This document shows, in pieces, positions 9,134-16,582 of a DNA stretch of 24,213 bases. The notes beneath the pieces are model-generated. The model had not been told where the DNA came from. It was given only the letters and a program-made list of their open reading frames with translations, and made no database searches. Source of the DNA: an uncultured Bacteroides sp. (GTDB lineage Bacteria; Bacteroidota; Bacteroidia; Bacteroidales; Bacteroidaceae); contig CAJKOW010000030.1 of assembly GCA_905201685.1 (NCBI GenBank), forward strand, positions 1 through 24,213, given 5' to 3'. How positions within the stretch are numbered: the first letter of the stretch is position 1; every line of letters starts with the position of its first letter. Made by a program: the position numbers and the translations under genes.

Positions 9134-9586
9134 TTATATCTCATCCAGTCGTTGGATTTCCGTCTGGATTTCATTCAGCTCTTCATCCTTTTCATCCGTC
9201 ACTTCATTTTCTCCCCAATACTGCATTTCGAAAGCCATACGGTTTTCCGGAGTCAGGGTAGGCAGCAGGGCGCGGATGCAGTCACGCACTTCGCTCTCGA
9301 TAGCCTGCAGTTCGGCAGGAGAAAATAGGTCATGCAGCAACTGACTGAGATGGCTCCAGGTGTATTCTTCCACCTGATTCAAACTTAGCATACTGACCGA
9401 AAACAGTATTTCCCGCAGCAGCTTTTGCTGGAAGGGGTGATACACAGCAGTCGGGATGTCTTCATGTAACCAGTCCAAACGGTAATACAGGATACCACAG
9501 TAGTAGGAAACACCTTTGGCTAAAAGCTGGGTCTTGTCGTAATAGTCCTGTACTTGAAACAGGGTAGTGTTTAGCTCTTTAATCAT
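9134..9586 (-). CDS. Small acidic helical protein in capsule operon, unknown function
   Basis: A 150-aa soluble protein with no signal peptide or membrane segment and a glutamate/aspartate-rich C-terminal end (EVTDEKDEELNEIQTEIQRL). It is almost entirely predicted α-helix, with regular leucine spacing (for example LSQLLHDLFSPAELQAIES at about 79-97). The start ATG at 9586-9584 lies two bases after the wzc stop, so it is translated with the export genes, and its base composition is that of wza/wzc, not of the AT-rich sugar cassette. I do not recognise the family. Bacteroides capsule loci often carry a protein of this size called UpxZ that inhibits other loci's antitermination factor; the size and locus fit, but UpxZ usually sits near the promoter after upxY, and I cannot confirm similarity. 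Confidence 0.7.
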   Translation of the reverse strand: MIKELNTTLFQVQDYYDKTQLLAKGVSYYCGILYYRLDWLHEDIPTAVYHPFQQKLLREILFSVSMLSLNQVEEYTWSHLSQLLHDLFSPAELQAIESEVRDCIRALLPTLTPENRMAFEMQYWGENEVTDEKDEELNEIQTEIQRLDEI

Positions 9587-9588
9587 CT

Positions 9589-12000
9589 TTATTTGCCATA
9601 TCCATATCCGTAACCATAGCCATATTTTTTACCATAACCATATTTGCCATATTTGCCGTAGCCATAGTAGTAGCCATTCTTGCGCTGGTTCATATCAATA
9701 CCATTAATCAGGGTACAGAGATTCGGCAACTTGTTTTCACGTTTCAGGTCATTGATCAGTTCATAGTCGCTTTTATGGGTATAATCAGCGCGGCAGACAT
9801 AGACGCTCAGATCTGCTACACGGGCAATCAACTGGGTATCGGTCACCATACCGATGGGGGCAGTGTCCAGCAGGACATAATCAAAGGTTTGTTTTAATTG
9901 CTCAATGGCTTCATCCAGTGTTTTCCGTGCCACCAGTTCCGTAGGATTGGGAGGAACCGTACCGCCCGGCAGGATAAAGAGGTTGGGGGAGATGGCAGAA
10001 GGCTGGCAGAGGCTCAGCAGATCGGTATGCTTCGGATCAGCCAGATATTGGGTAATACCCCGTTCCTTATGAGAAATCTCGAAGACTTTGTTCAGTCCCG
10101 GTTTGCGGATATCCAGTCCGACAATCACCACCTTCTTGCCCATAAAGGCAAAACTGCAGGCCAGATTTCCGGCATTGAAACTCTTGCCTTCACCGGAGGT
10201 GGTGGAGGTAAAGAGAATCACTTTCTGGCCTTCTCCCAGCATATACTGTAAATTTGTGCGGACGGAACGGAACACTTCTTCCATCAGACCGTTGCGGTTT
10301 TCCTGTACCACAATGGGATGTCCTTCCGTATCGGTCAGAGGAATATCTCCAACAACTGGGACATCGGTGATCTTCTCTACATCAGCCCGGCTTTCAATCT
10401 TAAAGCGGAGCAGGTTACGAAGGTAAATTACAGCAAAAGGTAGTCCTACCCCTAAAACTAGAGCGATTAGGTAATACATTTTTCCATTGGGTCCAACGAT
10501 TCCTTCAGCTAGTGGTTCTTCCACCATACGGCCATTGTTTGCCGTAGCGGCTAAAGTTATCGCATTTTCTTCCCGTTTTTGAAGCAGCATCAGGTACAGG
10601 CTGGCCTTGATTTCCTGCTGGCGGGAGATGCTGAGCAATTCTTTTTCCTGCTGGGGGGCATTGCTGATCCGGTTCGCAAACTGGGTGGCTTCGTGGTTCA
10701 GGTCGTTGCGGGTGATTTCCAGTCCTTTCAGCACGCTTACCACGGAGGTCTGGATATTCTTTCGGGTAGCTTCCAGGGAAGTATCCAGATTGACCACGGC
10801 CGGGTTGCTTTCGCTGGAAGTGCGGAGCAACCGTTTGCGTTCGGTCAGCATTTCGTTATACTGTCCGATCAGGGTGGACAGTCCGTTGTCGCTCAGTCCG
10901 ATATTGGCCGGAATGATCTCCATCCGGTTCTCGGGACGTTCGATGTATTCTTTCAGAAATTCTACAAGGCGGAGCTGGGTGGCATTCTCAGCCCGTTTCT
11001 GCTCATATTCGGCATTCCCTTGCAAAGCCAGCTGTGCATCGCTGGTCAGGTCGGTCAGTCCCGCCTTCTGCTTATACTGTGCCAGCTCGCTTTCCGTGGT
11101 GCCCAGTTCGTGATTGATGATGCTGATGCGTTCATCGATAAATTCGGCTGTCCGGCTGGCTACCTCGTTCTTGTCATCGTTGGCATCGGCATTATACAAC
11201 GCTACCAGCGTATTCAGAAAATCCAGACCCCGGCCTACATGGGTATCGTTGTAGTTCAGTCGTACAATGGTGGTTTTTTTACTCGTCGGTTCGGTAGACA
11301 GATTCCCCTGGCACAGCTTGGCGGCTGAGGTAGGGGATACAATCTGTACCTGAATAGTACGTTCTTCCTGAATCTTTGTACTATCTTTCGCGTTCAGCGT
11401 CAGGGTTCCTACGGGAGTGACGAGTACACCGGGCAGACGGTCAAAGGTCTTTTCTGTGGTGTTCTCATTCTCGTTCTGAATATATGTTACAGTAGCCTTG
11501 ACTTTCCCGTCAGGCGTGCAGTCCAGTTGTAAGCTCAGAGACCCTGCCAGCTTTTCCGCTTCTTCGGGAGTCATCCAGACCTTAATAGGACTGTCGTTTT
11601 TATAAAGCGGAAGGGCATAACCGAAACTGCGGGGTTCTGCGTAGCGGATGTTCAGTCCAAGCGTATTGACTACCTTTTTGATTAAGGTGCGGGAACGGAG
11701 GATTTCCATTTCATTGTCGAAATTGCTGGCCATGCTCAGCATGCCCAGATCCTGCATGGCTGCAAGAGGGTTATTGGAATTGTTGCCTTTTGTTTTGTCG
11801 TCCTGCTTGATCAGTACCGTGGCATTCACATTGTAAACCGGAGTCTGATAGCGCAGATAGCCCCAGGCTCCGATCAGGCAGAAAATGAGGCAGGCCACAA
11901 ACCAGGGCCAGTACATCAGGTATTCGAACAGAATTGCTTTATAATCGATGGGCTTTTCGTCTTCAGCCGTAAAAAGATCTTCGTATTTTTCGTTGCTCAT
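9589..12000 (-). CDS. wzc: Wzc-type tyrosine kinase / polysaccharide co-polymerase
   Basis: An 803-aa inner-membrane protein controlling chain length and export. TM1 is at about residues 33-50 (WFVACLIFCLIGAWGYL) and TM2 at about 507-528 (YYLIALVLGVGLPFAVIYL), enclosing a long periplasmic Wzz part with coiled-coil stretches (about 280-470). The cytoplasmic BY-kinase domain has Walker A TTSGEGKS at about 599-606, Walker A' VIVGLDIRKP at about 623-632 and Walker B YVLLDTAP at about 708-715. The last 30 residues are a tyrosine/glycine-rich tail with more than ten tyrosines (NGYYYGYGKYGKYGYG...), the autophosphorylation cluster. It lies 7 bp after the export lipoprotein gene. The whole length fits the fused Bacteroidales form. 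In the DNA the tail is an imprecise tandem repeat of GGTTATGG-like units at 9589-9680. Confidence 0.96.
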   Translation of the reverse strand: MSNEKYEDLFTAEDEKPIDYKAILFEYLMYWPWFVACLIFCLIGAWGYLRYQTPVYNVNATVLIKQDDKTKGNNSNNPLAAMQDLGMLSMASNFDNEMEILRSRTLIKKVVNTLGLNIRYAEPRSFGYALPLYKNDSPIKVWMTPEEAEKLAGSLSLQLDCTPDGKVKATVTYIQNENENTTEKTFDRLPGVLVTPVGTLTLNAKDSTKIQEERTIQVQIVSPTSAAKLCQGNLSTEPTSKKTTIVRLNYNDTHVGRGLDFLNTLVALYNADANDDKNEVASRTAEFIDERISIINHELGTTESELAQYKQKAGLTDLTSDAQLALQGNAEYEQKRAENATQLRLVEFLKEYIERPENRMEIIPANIGLSDNGLSTLIGQYNEMLTERKRLLRTSSESNPAVVNLDTSLEATRKNIQTSVVSVLKGLEITRNDLNHEATQFANRISNAPQQEKELLSISRQQEIKASLYLMLLQKREENAITLAATANNGRMVEEPLAEGIVGPNGKMYYLIALVLGVGLPFAVIYLRNLLRFKIESRADVEKITDVPVVGDIPLTDTEGHPIVVQENRNGLMEEVFRSVRTNLQYMLGEGQKVILFTSTTSGEGKSFNAGNLACSFAFMGKKVVIVGLDIRKPGLNKVFEISHKERGITQYLADPKHTDLLSLCQPSAISPNLFILPGGTVPPNPTELVARKTLDEAIEQLKQTFDYVLLDTAPIGMVTDTQLIARVADLSVYVCRADYTHKSDYELINDLKRENKLPNLCTLINGIDMNQRKNGYYYGYGKYGKYGYGKKYGYGYGYGYGK

Positions 12001-12007
12001 GATAATT

Positions 12008-12805
12008 TTACTTAAAGATGGTGACTAACAGGCTGGCCAGAGAAACCAGAATAGAGGTGGCAGAAATGGCAATGGTAGTGGTGTTACCAATGTCGGAGTT
12101 GCGGGATTTGGTCTTGTTGGGAGTGACGTAGAGAATGTCATTCTGCTGGAGATAGAAATAGGGGGAACGGATCAGATTGGCATCGTTCAGGTTCAGTTCC
12201 TGAATGTCGCGTCCTCCGTCTGCCGTTTCGCGGACCAGTTTCACATTGTCACGCAGACCGTAAATCGTCAGATCGCCTGCCATGGCCAGGGCTTCCAGTA
12301 CATTCACTTTTTCATTTGTAACAGTGAAGGTTCCTGGTTTATTGACTTCACCCAATACGGAGATCTTATAGTTCACCATGCGTACAGTGACAATTGGGGT
12401 CTCTTTTAAATAAGGAATTAGTTGTTCACGAAGCATGTCCTCGCATTCATTCTTGGTCATGCCGCCAACTTTCAGACGTCCTAATACAGGGAAATCAATT
12501 TCTCCTGCATTATTGACCAGATACTGCTGTAAGCTTGGTTGAGTGGTTGTTCTATAATTGGTTGCAGCATTGGTCAGATCTTGTACTGTCAGATTAAAAG
12601 GGGCTGCTACGGTTGGATCGGTGGTGCTGACGGTAATGGTCAGCAGATCCTTGGGCATGATCCGGGCGTCGTAGAGCGGAATTTCTCCGGCCGGTACATT
12701 GACTGTCGCAGAATTCTGCAAATAGGGCACCTTCTTATAAGAGGTACAGCCCGACAGCAGGAAAGCTGCTGTCAGGAAGCAGAGAATGTTTGATTTGAAT
12801 GTCAT
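12008..12805 (-). CDS. Polysaccharide export lipoprotein, Wza-like
   Basis: A 265-aa outer-membrane export protein. It has a lipoprotein signal peptide with lipobox LLSGC (Cys about 20). The poly-export domain follows (about 40-145, with DARIMPKDLLTITV and the strand GEIDFPVLGRLKVGGMT), then an SLBB-type domain (about 147-230, YKISVLGEVNKPGTF ... DILYVTPNK). A hydrophobic C-terminal helix (about 243-264, IAISATSILVSLASLLVTIF) may cross the outer membrane, as the helix barrel of Wza does. It is the first gene after the promoter and leader, with ATG at 12805-12803, and is seven bases from wzc. Wza-type proteins form the exit channel joined to Wzc. Confidence 0.94.
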   Translation of the reverse strand: MTFKSNILCFLTAAFLLSGCTSYKKVPYLQNSATVNVPAGEIPLYDARIMPKDLLTITVSTTDPTVAAPFNLTVQDLTNAATNYRTTTQPSLQQYLVNNAGEIDFPVLGRLKVGGMTKNECEDMLREQLIPYLKETPIVTVRMVNYKISVLGEVNKPGTFTVTNEKVNVLEALAMAGDLTIYGLRDNVKLVRETADGGRDIQELNLNDANLIRSPYFYLQQNDILYVTPNKTKSRNSDIGNTTTIAISATSILVSLASLLVTIFK

Positions 12806-13073
12806 AATGATTTTAGGTTTCCTTTGATGTTACTAAGCCGTCGCGATTCCGGGGGCCGGAATCTGACTGACTTTCCGATTTTTTGCTGAATAGATTCATT
12901 GTTGACCACCACGCCCCGGGGGCCGGAACCGTGGTCACTTCCTCGTCCGGGGGCCAGAGCGAAAGGAAGCTACGTTTGGGGTGCGCTTCGCGGTTACCTC
13001 TCCCAACCGGGGACCGGGAAGAAGGGATAAAACCGGAATTTTTTGGCTGCAGATGCAATCGTTTTTCACAATT
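12806..13073 (-). promoter_or_regulatory. Long structured 5' leader of the capsule operon with four CCGG-NNN-CCGG hairpins
   Basis: Between the predicted transcription start (about 13073) and the wza-like ATG there are about 270 nt with no convincing gene. Four copies of CCGG-3 nt-CCGG occur: 12849-12859 (extended to GATTCCGG/CCGGAATC, 12845-12863, perfect), 12916-12926 (inside GACCAC/GTGGTC, 12904-12936), 12947-12957 (one mismatch, inside CTTCCT/AGGAAG, 12938-12969) and 13007-13017 (loop GGA, flanked by TCCC/GGGA). Each would fold as a tight hairpin with a three-base loop in the RNA. The stretch is much more GC-rich than the DNA just upstream. It is likely a regulatory leader (antitermination, attenuation or RNA stability); the mechanism is not shown by sequence. 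Confidence 0.6.
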
Positions 13074-13079
13074 GCGAGA

Positions 13080-13113
13080 CAAAGGTAACTATCTTATTTT
13101 AATTTAAAACAAA
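13080..13113 (-). promoter_or_regulatory. Capsule operon promoter (Bacteroides type)
   Basis: On the minus strand the -7 element TACCTTTG (13087-13080) fits the Bacteroides consensus TAnnTTTG exactly. A -33 TTTG is at 13113-13110, with a 22-base spacer, slightly longer than the usual 19-21. The DNA further upstream is very AT-rich. The predicted start is near 13073. I searched the surroundings for long inverted repeats that would make this an invertible (phase-variable) promoter and saw none within the window. Confidence 0.65.
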
Positions 13114-13215
13114 ATTTCCAATATTTTTCAAAAACAACCATTAATTTTGTGTTGGATTTCTTAAGAAAAAGAATTTCAAGGAGATTTTATGAGAATTTCA
13201 ATTCGATTTCATTCT

Positions 13216-13248
13216 CGATTTTAACTGATTTAAAGAATCTTAAAATCG
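13216..13248. repeat. 9-bp inverted repeat in the divergent intergenic region
   Basis: CGATTTTAA (13216-13224) and TTAAAATCG (13240-13248) are perfect inverted arms separated by 15 bases, followed on the plus strand by GGCATTTTTTTTC. It lies between the capsule promoter and the small plus-strand gene. The shape resembles a weak terminator on the plus strand, but nothing obvious upstream would need terminating; an operator for either divergent gene is the other reading. Confidence 0.35.
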
Positions 13249-13287
13249 GGCATTTTTTTTCATTTATGAGGTAAAAATTATTCACCC

Positions 13288-13563
13288 ATGAGACAAAAAG
13301 AAGTAAAAACAGAAAAACGGGAGCAAAAGACAGAGAGTGAGAAACCGAAAAGATGGCTGCGCCACACCCCTGAAGGGTATCAGTTTACGGAGGCCGAGTA
13401 TGCACTGAATGCATTGGGGAATTTCCTGACCCTGATTGCCTGCGGGAAGATCAAGTTGAGCTGGTCGGACGAGGTGCAGCTCAAGCGGCTGACCAAATAT
13501 CTGGTCCGGATGCTCTTCAAGAGGCCCTGGAGAAGCGTACGGAAGAAGATTCTGGAAGATTAG
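13288..13563 (+). CDS. Small basic protein, unknown function
   Basis: A 91-aa protein starting at ATG 13288. The first 28 residues are highly charged (MRQKEVKTEKREQKTESEKP). A conserved-looking core follows (RWLRHTPEGYQFTEAEYALNALGNFL), then a hydrophobic patch (LTLIACGKIKLSW) and a basic C-terminus ending KRPWRSVRKKILED. No signal peptide is clear. The net charge is strongly positive, so nucleic-acid binding is possible but unproven. It stands alone on the plus strand, ends just before a strong terminator, and is convergent with the DUF3987 gene. Codon use and GC content agree with a real gene, and the minus-strand frame over it runs through the terminator. I do not recognise a family. Confidence 0.65.
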   Translation: MRQKEVKTEKREQKTESEKPKRWLRHTPEGYQFTEAEYALNALGNFLTLIACGKIKLSWSDEVQLKRLTKYLVRMLFKRPWRSVRKKILED

Positions 13564-13608
13564 GGCTCCGCGGACAGGCCGGAAATACCTGCCCGGAAAA
13601 TAAAAAAA

Positions 13609-13644
13609 GGCTTCGGCGTTTCCATGCAAACGCCGAAGCCTTTT
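13609..13644. terminator. Strong bidirectional intrinsic terminator
   Basis: Perfect 13-bp arms GGCTTCGGCGTTT (13609-13621) and AAACGCCGAAGCC (13628-13640) around the loop CCATGC, preceded by seven A (13602-13608) and followed by TTTT (13641-13644). It can stop transcripts from both sides and lies between the stop codons of the convergent genes at 13563 and 13703. A partial copy of the right arm (AAACGCCGAA) recurs at about 13650-13659. Confidence 0.9.
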
Positions 13645-13668
13645 GACTGAAACGCCGAAACGTTTTCA

Positions 13669-13703
13669 GGGTCCACCTGGGTCCACTTTTTCTATATGGA
13701 CCC
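13669..13703. repeat. GGGTCCA motif cluster at the 3' end of the DUF3987 gene
   Basis: GGGTCCA occurs at 13669-13675 and 13679-13685, with the inverted form TGGACCC at 13697-13703 touching the stop codon. The same heptamer cluster occurs inside the gene at 15098-15131. On the transcript it could form a stem just after the stop. Confidence 0.4.
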
Positions 13704-16192
13704 TATTCCGTGGAATGTACCTTGCGGTAGATGCCGTTGTCGTATGCTACCAGGTTCTGTTTCAGCATCTTCTTGAGCCACCGCTTGGCCGTGGAACGGG
13801 AGATGTCCATGGCAGCTGTCGCGGTGAGATATTCCATGTAAGTGAAGCTCTCGGGCAGCTTCTTGTAGCACTCCAGCACGCGGTGGAAACAGGTCATCTG
13901 CGAGCGCTTCCGTTCCGTTCCGGGCAGGATGGTGGAGAGGGAGAGGCTGTGTTCCAGCAGCACCTTGACCAGCTCGATGGTGATGCTGAAATCCTCGTCG
14001 CTGCAGGTGACGTCCTTCATGTTCCAGCCGGCTTCCCACTTGCGCAGGGCGGTGAGCACCATGGCGATGCGCATCGTCAGCAGTCCGTGACGTCCCACAA
14101 TGGCTTCGTTGCCTTCTCCGTCCTCCAGCGAGACATTCCGCATCATGTGTCCGAACAGCTTGTTGTGGATCTTCCACTGTTCGCGGGTGAAATGGACGGA
14201 GGTGGGGGAGTTGAGCAGGAAATGGTAGGCCTGAAGCACATCATCTGCCAGATTCTCAAAGAGTTCGTCGCCGTCGATCCATTCGTCGTCCGAATCGGGA
14301 GCCGCTGAGATCCAGCCGCTTTCACCCTTTCCCGTGAGCAGGGCCAGACGGCTGTACATACCGTCTTCCTTCGATGACACGAAGTTGACCAGCTGTTGCA
14401 GGGTACCGGCCATGCAGATGGCCATGCGGGGGCGCTGGATGAGAATGGGGTGGCCGTCGATCTTGTAGTTCTGTCCCACGGCTTCGTGGTGGTAGATCAT
14501 ACGCAGTTCGGAGGCATGCTTGCCGTAGTCCGTTCCCAGGGCAGCGGTGAAGGAGTCGATCTCGGTGGTGTTGCAGATGATTCCGATCTCGCCGGAGTTG
14601 TAGAGGTCGGTCATCAGCTGGCTCTTGGAGGTGTTGGGCGGTACGTTCAGCACGTGCCACGGGGGCTCTTCGGGCTTGAGACTGATGTCGGGCTTGCGTT
14701 TCTCGCGGAAGGCCCGTTTCTGTTCGGCTTCCCATTCCAGCATCTTCTGCTCGTATTCCTTGCGCTCCCGGCGGTTGTTTTCCTCCATTTCGCGGTGAAT
14801 CTTGCTGCCGAGCAGGGCTGACAGGGCTACCACACCCTTGCCGGAACCTGCGGGGGCGACGGCTGCGAAGAAGAAATGGGGGGAGTAGAGACGGTGGGCA
14901 TAGAGGGTGCGCACCAGCGGAACGCATCCGCTGAGGTTGGTGAGTATGGACATGAGGAGCATGTCGCGCTGGCGGCCGGAGCGGGCGGCTATGATACCGC
15001 GCCGGATCAGGGGCGGGAGCTTGTCGTAAATCCACTCGGGAAACAGGGGTGCATGACTCATCAGATCATCCTCGTCGGATTCTTTTCTCACGGTGGAGGG
15101 TCCATTAGGGTCCATGTGGACCCATGGACCCAAATCGGCATGGTTGTAGCCCCAGTCCATCGCACTGCAATATTCGCTGTAAGGGAGCTGGCCCATCATG
15201 CGGAAAGCGCTGTGTTTCAGCCGTTCAAAGTCGTACGGGTTGAACCTCCGCCAGCGGATGTTGCGTCCCAGACGGAGCAGAACATTGTGCCGCTGACCCT
15301 CCTGAAACTTGTTTTTCCGGAAAAAATTCGCCAGAAAAGCTTCGGGGTCACGGAGGGGTACATAACGGCAGTCGTCGTTGGGATCTTCGGGGATTCCGAA
15401 GGGCCTGAAACCGGCGTTTCCGGAAGCATAATCAGCCGGATTTCCGGGAGCATAACCGGGCATGTTTCCGGGAGCCGGTCCGCTGGCATTCCCTGCATTC
15501 TGGGGAGTGTAACCGGGCATATTTCCGGGAGCCGGTCCACCCAAATTCCCTGCGTTTCTGCCGTTGAACCGGTAATCCTCGGAAGAGTCGGTTCCCGTGG
15601 CCGGCTGATACAGGAGCGGATTGTTTCCTTCCTCGTAGGGAAAGGTGAGGGGTTCCGGTGCCAGATAAGCTTCGGGGTCATAAGACGCGAGCGTGAGGCG
15701 GCAGAGATCCTTGCACTGCATGTCGCAGGGATGTCCGGCAACCTGTTCAAGGGCGTGCGCCACGATTTCATAGGCCCGGCGGTAGACATCGGGATGTACC
15801 ACTCCGATGCAGACGAAGATGCGGAGGCCGGTTCCGGAGACAGTGACATGACAGGCCGCCACCCAGGGAATTTCCTTCAGCCGGGCAAAAGCATTCCGGA
15901 GCACGTCGGGCGGCATCTTGTCCATGTCGAACATGGCATAGCCGGTGCGGTTGGTGAGACACTTGGGATAACGTCCGCGCAGGCAGTTTCCGGCAGGTAC
16001 GAGGGCAGGCAGCTGTTCCTTGACGGAGGCAGCTTCCTGTTTCTTTCCTTCGGCCATCAGCCTGCGGTAGTTCTCCACTTCATTTTTCCATTGTCCGTTG
16101 CGGACATTCTCGATCCAGGCAGACAGTTCCACGAGGGAGTCTCCCTGCGTGTGGAAGATGCGCGTGAATACGGTCATCAGATTGTTTTCCAT
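13703..16192 (-). CDS. VirE-N / DUF3987 domain protein (primase/helicase-like)
   Basis: An 829-aa protein. Residues about 50-190 match the BT4734/VirE-N type domain (KCLTNRTGYAMFDMDKMPPD ... HVTVSGTGLRIFVCI ... DLCRLTLASYDPEAY), which resembles archaeo-eukaryotic primase folds. A low-complexity Gly/Pro/Asn linker follows (about 205-275), then a helical section and DUF3987 with a P-loop-like APAGSGKG at about 445-452. A possible winged-helix C-terminus follows (about 770-829, MDISRSTAKRWLKKMLKQNLV). Genes of this type are common next to Bacteroides capsule loci and in mobile elements; their job is not known, and replication or DNA handling is inferred. The start ATG 16192-16190 has GGAAAG just upstream. 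It is convergent with the 91-aa gene. The P-loop has Gly instead of Ser/Thr after Lys, so ATPase activity is uncertain. Confidence 0.88.
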   Translation of the reverse strand: MENNLMTVFTRIFHTQGDSLVELSAWIENVRNGQWKNEVENYRRLMAEGKKQEAASVKEQLPALVPAGNCLRGRYPKCLTNRTGYAMFDMDKMPPDVLRNAFARLKEIPWVAACHVTVSGTGLRIFVCIGVVHPDVYRRAYEIVAHALEQVAGHPCDMQCKDLCRLTLASYDPEAYLAPEPLTFPYEEGNNPLLYQPATGTDSSEDYRFNGRNAGNLGGPAPGNMPGYTPQNAGNASGPAPGNMPGYAPGNPADYASGNAGFRPFGIPEDPNDDCRYVPLRDPEAFLANFFRKNKFQEGQRHNVLLRLGRNIRWRRFNPYDFERLKHSAFRMMGQLPYSEYCSAMDWGYNHADLGPWVHMDPNGPSTVRKESDEDDLMSHAPLFPEWIYDKLPPLIRRGIIAARSGRQRDMLLMSILTNLSGCVPLVRTLYAHRLYSPHFFFAAVAPAGSGKGVVALSALLGSKIHREMEENNRRERKEYEQKMLEWEAEQKRAFREKRKPDISLKPEEPPWHVLNVPPNTSKSQLMTDLYNSGEIGIICNTTEIDSFTAALGTDYGKHASELRMIYHHEAVGQNYKIDGHPILIQRPRMAICMAGTLQQLVNFVSSKEDGMYSRLALLTGKGESGWISAAPDSDDEWIDGDELFENLADDVLQAYHFLLNSPTSVHFTREQWKIHNKLFGHMMRNVSLEDGEGNEAIVGRHGLLTMRIAMVLTALRKWEAGWNMKDVTCSDEDFSITIELVKVLLEHSLSLSTILPGTERKRSQMTCFHRVLECYKKLPESFTYMEYLTATAAMDISRSTAKRWLKKMLKQNLVAYDNGIYRKVHSTE
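15098..15131. repeat. Nested inverted GGGTCCA/TGGACCC repeats inside the DUF3987 gene
   Basis: GGGTCCAT (15098-15105) and GGGTCCA (15108-15114) are followed by their inverted forms TGGACCC (15117-15123) and ATGGACCC (15124-15131), giving two nested palindromes in 34 bp. In protein terms this encodes the loop WVHMDPNGPST. The same motif is seen again just past the stop codon at 13669-13703. Confidence 0.5.
15454..15538 (-). repeat. 57-bp period tandem repeat coding a Gly/Pro/Asn linker
   Basis: A near-identical 28-base block begins at 15454 and again at 15511 (57 bases, 19 codons apart), coding GPAPGNMPGY each time; a shorter diverged copy (PGNPADYASGN) lies at about 15430. The repeat joins the VirE-N domain to the DUF3987 part and is the type of region that changes in copy number. 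Confidence 0.7.
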
Positions 16193-16500
16193 CTTTCCAA
16201 GTTTAAGGTTGAATGAAAAAAGTAAATAATATTTGTTTTACATAAGCAAAGTTAAGGCAACCATCCGGAAAGGTGAAATGTTAAAACAAAGAAGCGGGAT
16301 TTATGTATTTATAATATGTTGAAAAACAAGGTTTATAAGCATATTTCTTTAAAGTAAAGAATGAAGTTAATTCAGAGGGAATTTTGGAAATGTGATCAAT
16401 GAATTGGATTCCTTACGGGTGTTTTATGTAAAAATAATTTGGAAATACATGTGAGGATACATGAGGATCCCGGGGAGGGATAAATTGTCTGATAAAAATA
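16193..16500. other. AT-rich intergenic region with a likely minus-strand promoter
   Basis: No coding potential is seen. On the minus strand TAACTTTG at 16254-16247 fits the TAnnTTTG -7 element, placing a start at about 16240 and a leader of about 48 nt for the DUF3987 gene; the -33 match is weak. The rest (16260-16500) is AT-rich and holds nothing I can name, apart from a GC-rich patch GGATCCCGGGGAGGG near 16464-16478. Confidence 0.4.
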
Positions 16501-16582
16501 GTATCAGCTTAATTTATAAGTTAAGTTTTGATATTTGAAATAATAATTCTATATTTGTATCAGAATTAACTTTTATGTTAAG
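16501..16582 (+). promoter_or_regulatory. Toxin-antitoxin promoter with duplicated operator
   Basis: The promoter is near perfect: TTTG (16527-16530), a 19-base spacer, then TATATTTG (16550-16557), with a start near 16564. A long direct repeat flanks it: copy 1 at 16501-16525 and copy 2 at 16557-16582, both of the form GTATCAG..TTAA..TTATaaGTTAAG. Each copy is partly palindromic: copy 1 contains CTTAATTTATAAGTTAAG (16508-16525), one mismatched pair away from a perfect palindrome; copy 2 contains TTAAC-N6-GTTAA. Copy 2 covers the DNA from the -7 element to the start codon. This is the layout expected for autorepression by the HTH antitoxin encoded downstream. Confidence 0.7.

Noticed and set aside
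9134..9586. UpxZ assignment for the 150-aa protein
   Set aside because: Size and locus fit, but position after wzc and lack of a recognisable motif make it a guess; left as unknown.
9589..9680. Short tandem DNA repeat or CRISPR-like array at the 3' end of wzc
   Set aside because: The repeats come from alternating Tyr/Gly/Lys codons of the kinase tail; unit length is too short and there are no spacers.
12813..13082. 89-codon minus-strand frame in the capsule leader
   Set aside because: Its TTG start lies within the promoter -7 element and the translation is Arg/Pro/Ser-rich with no family-like pattern; the DNA is better explained as hairpins.
13080..13260. Invertible (phase-variable) capsule promoter
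   Set aside because: No pair of long inverted repeats flanks the promoter, and no Mpi/Tsr-type recombinase is present. The 9-bp repeat at 13216-13248 lies wholly on one side of it.
14876..16216. 446-codon plus-strand frame opposite the DUF3987 gene (and shorter ones at 13643-14308 and 14322-15035)
   Set aside because: Low-complexity antisense translations; the minus-strand frame carries recognisable VirE-N and P-loop motifs.
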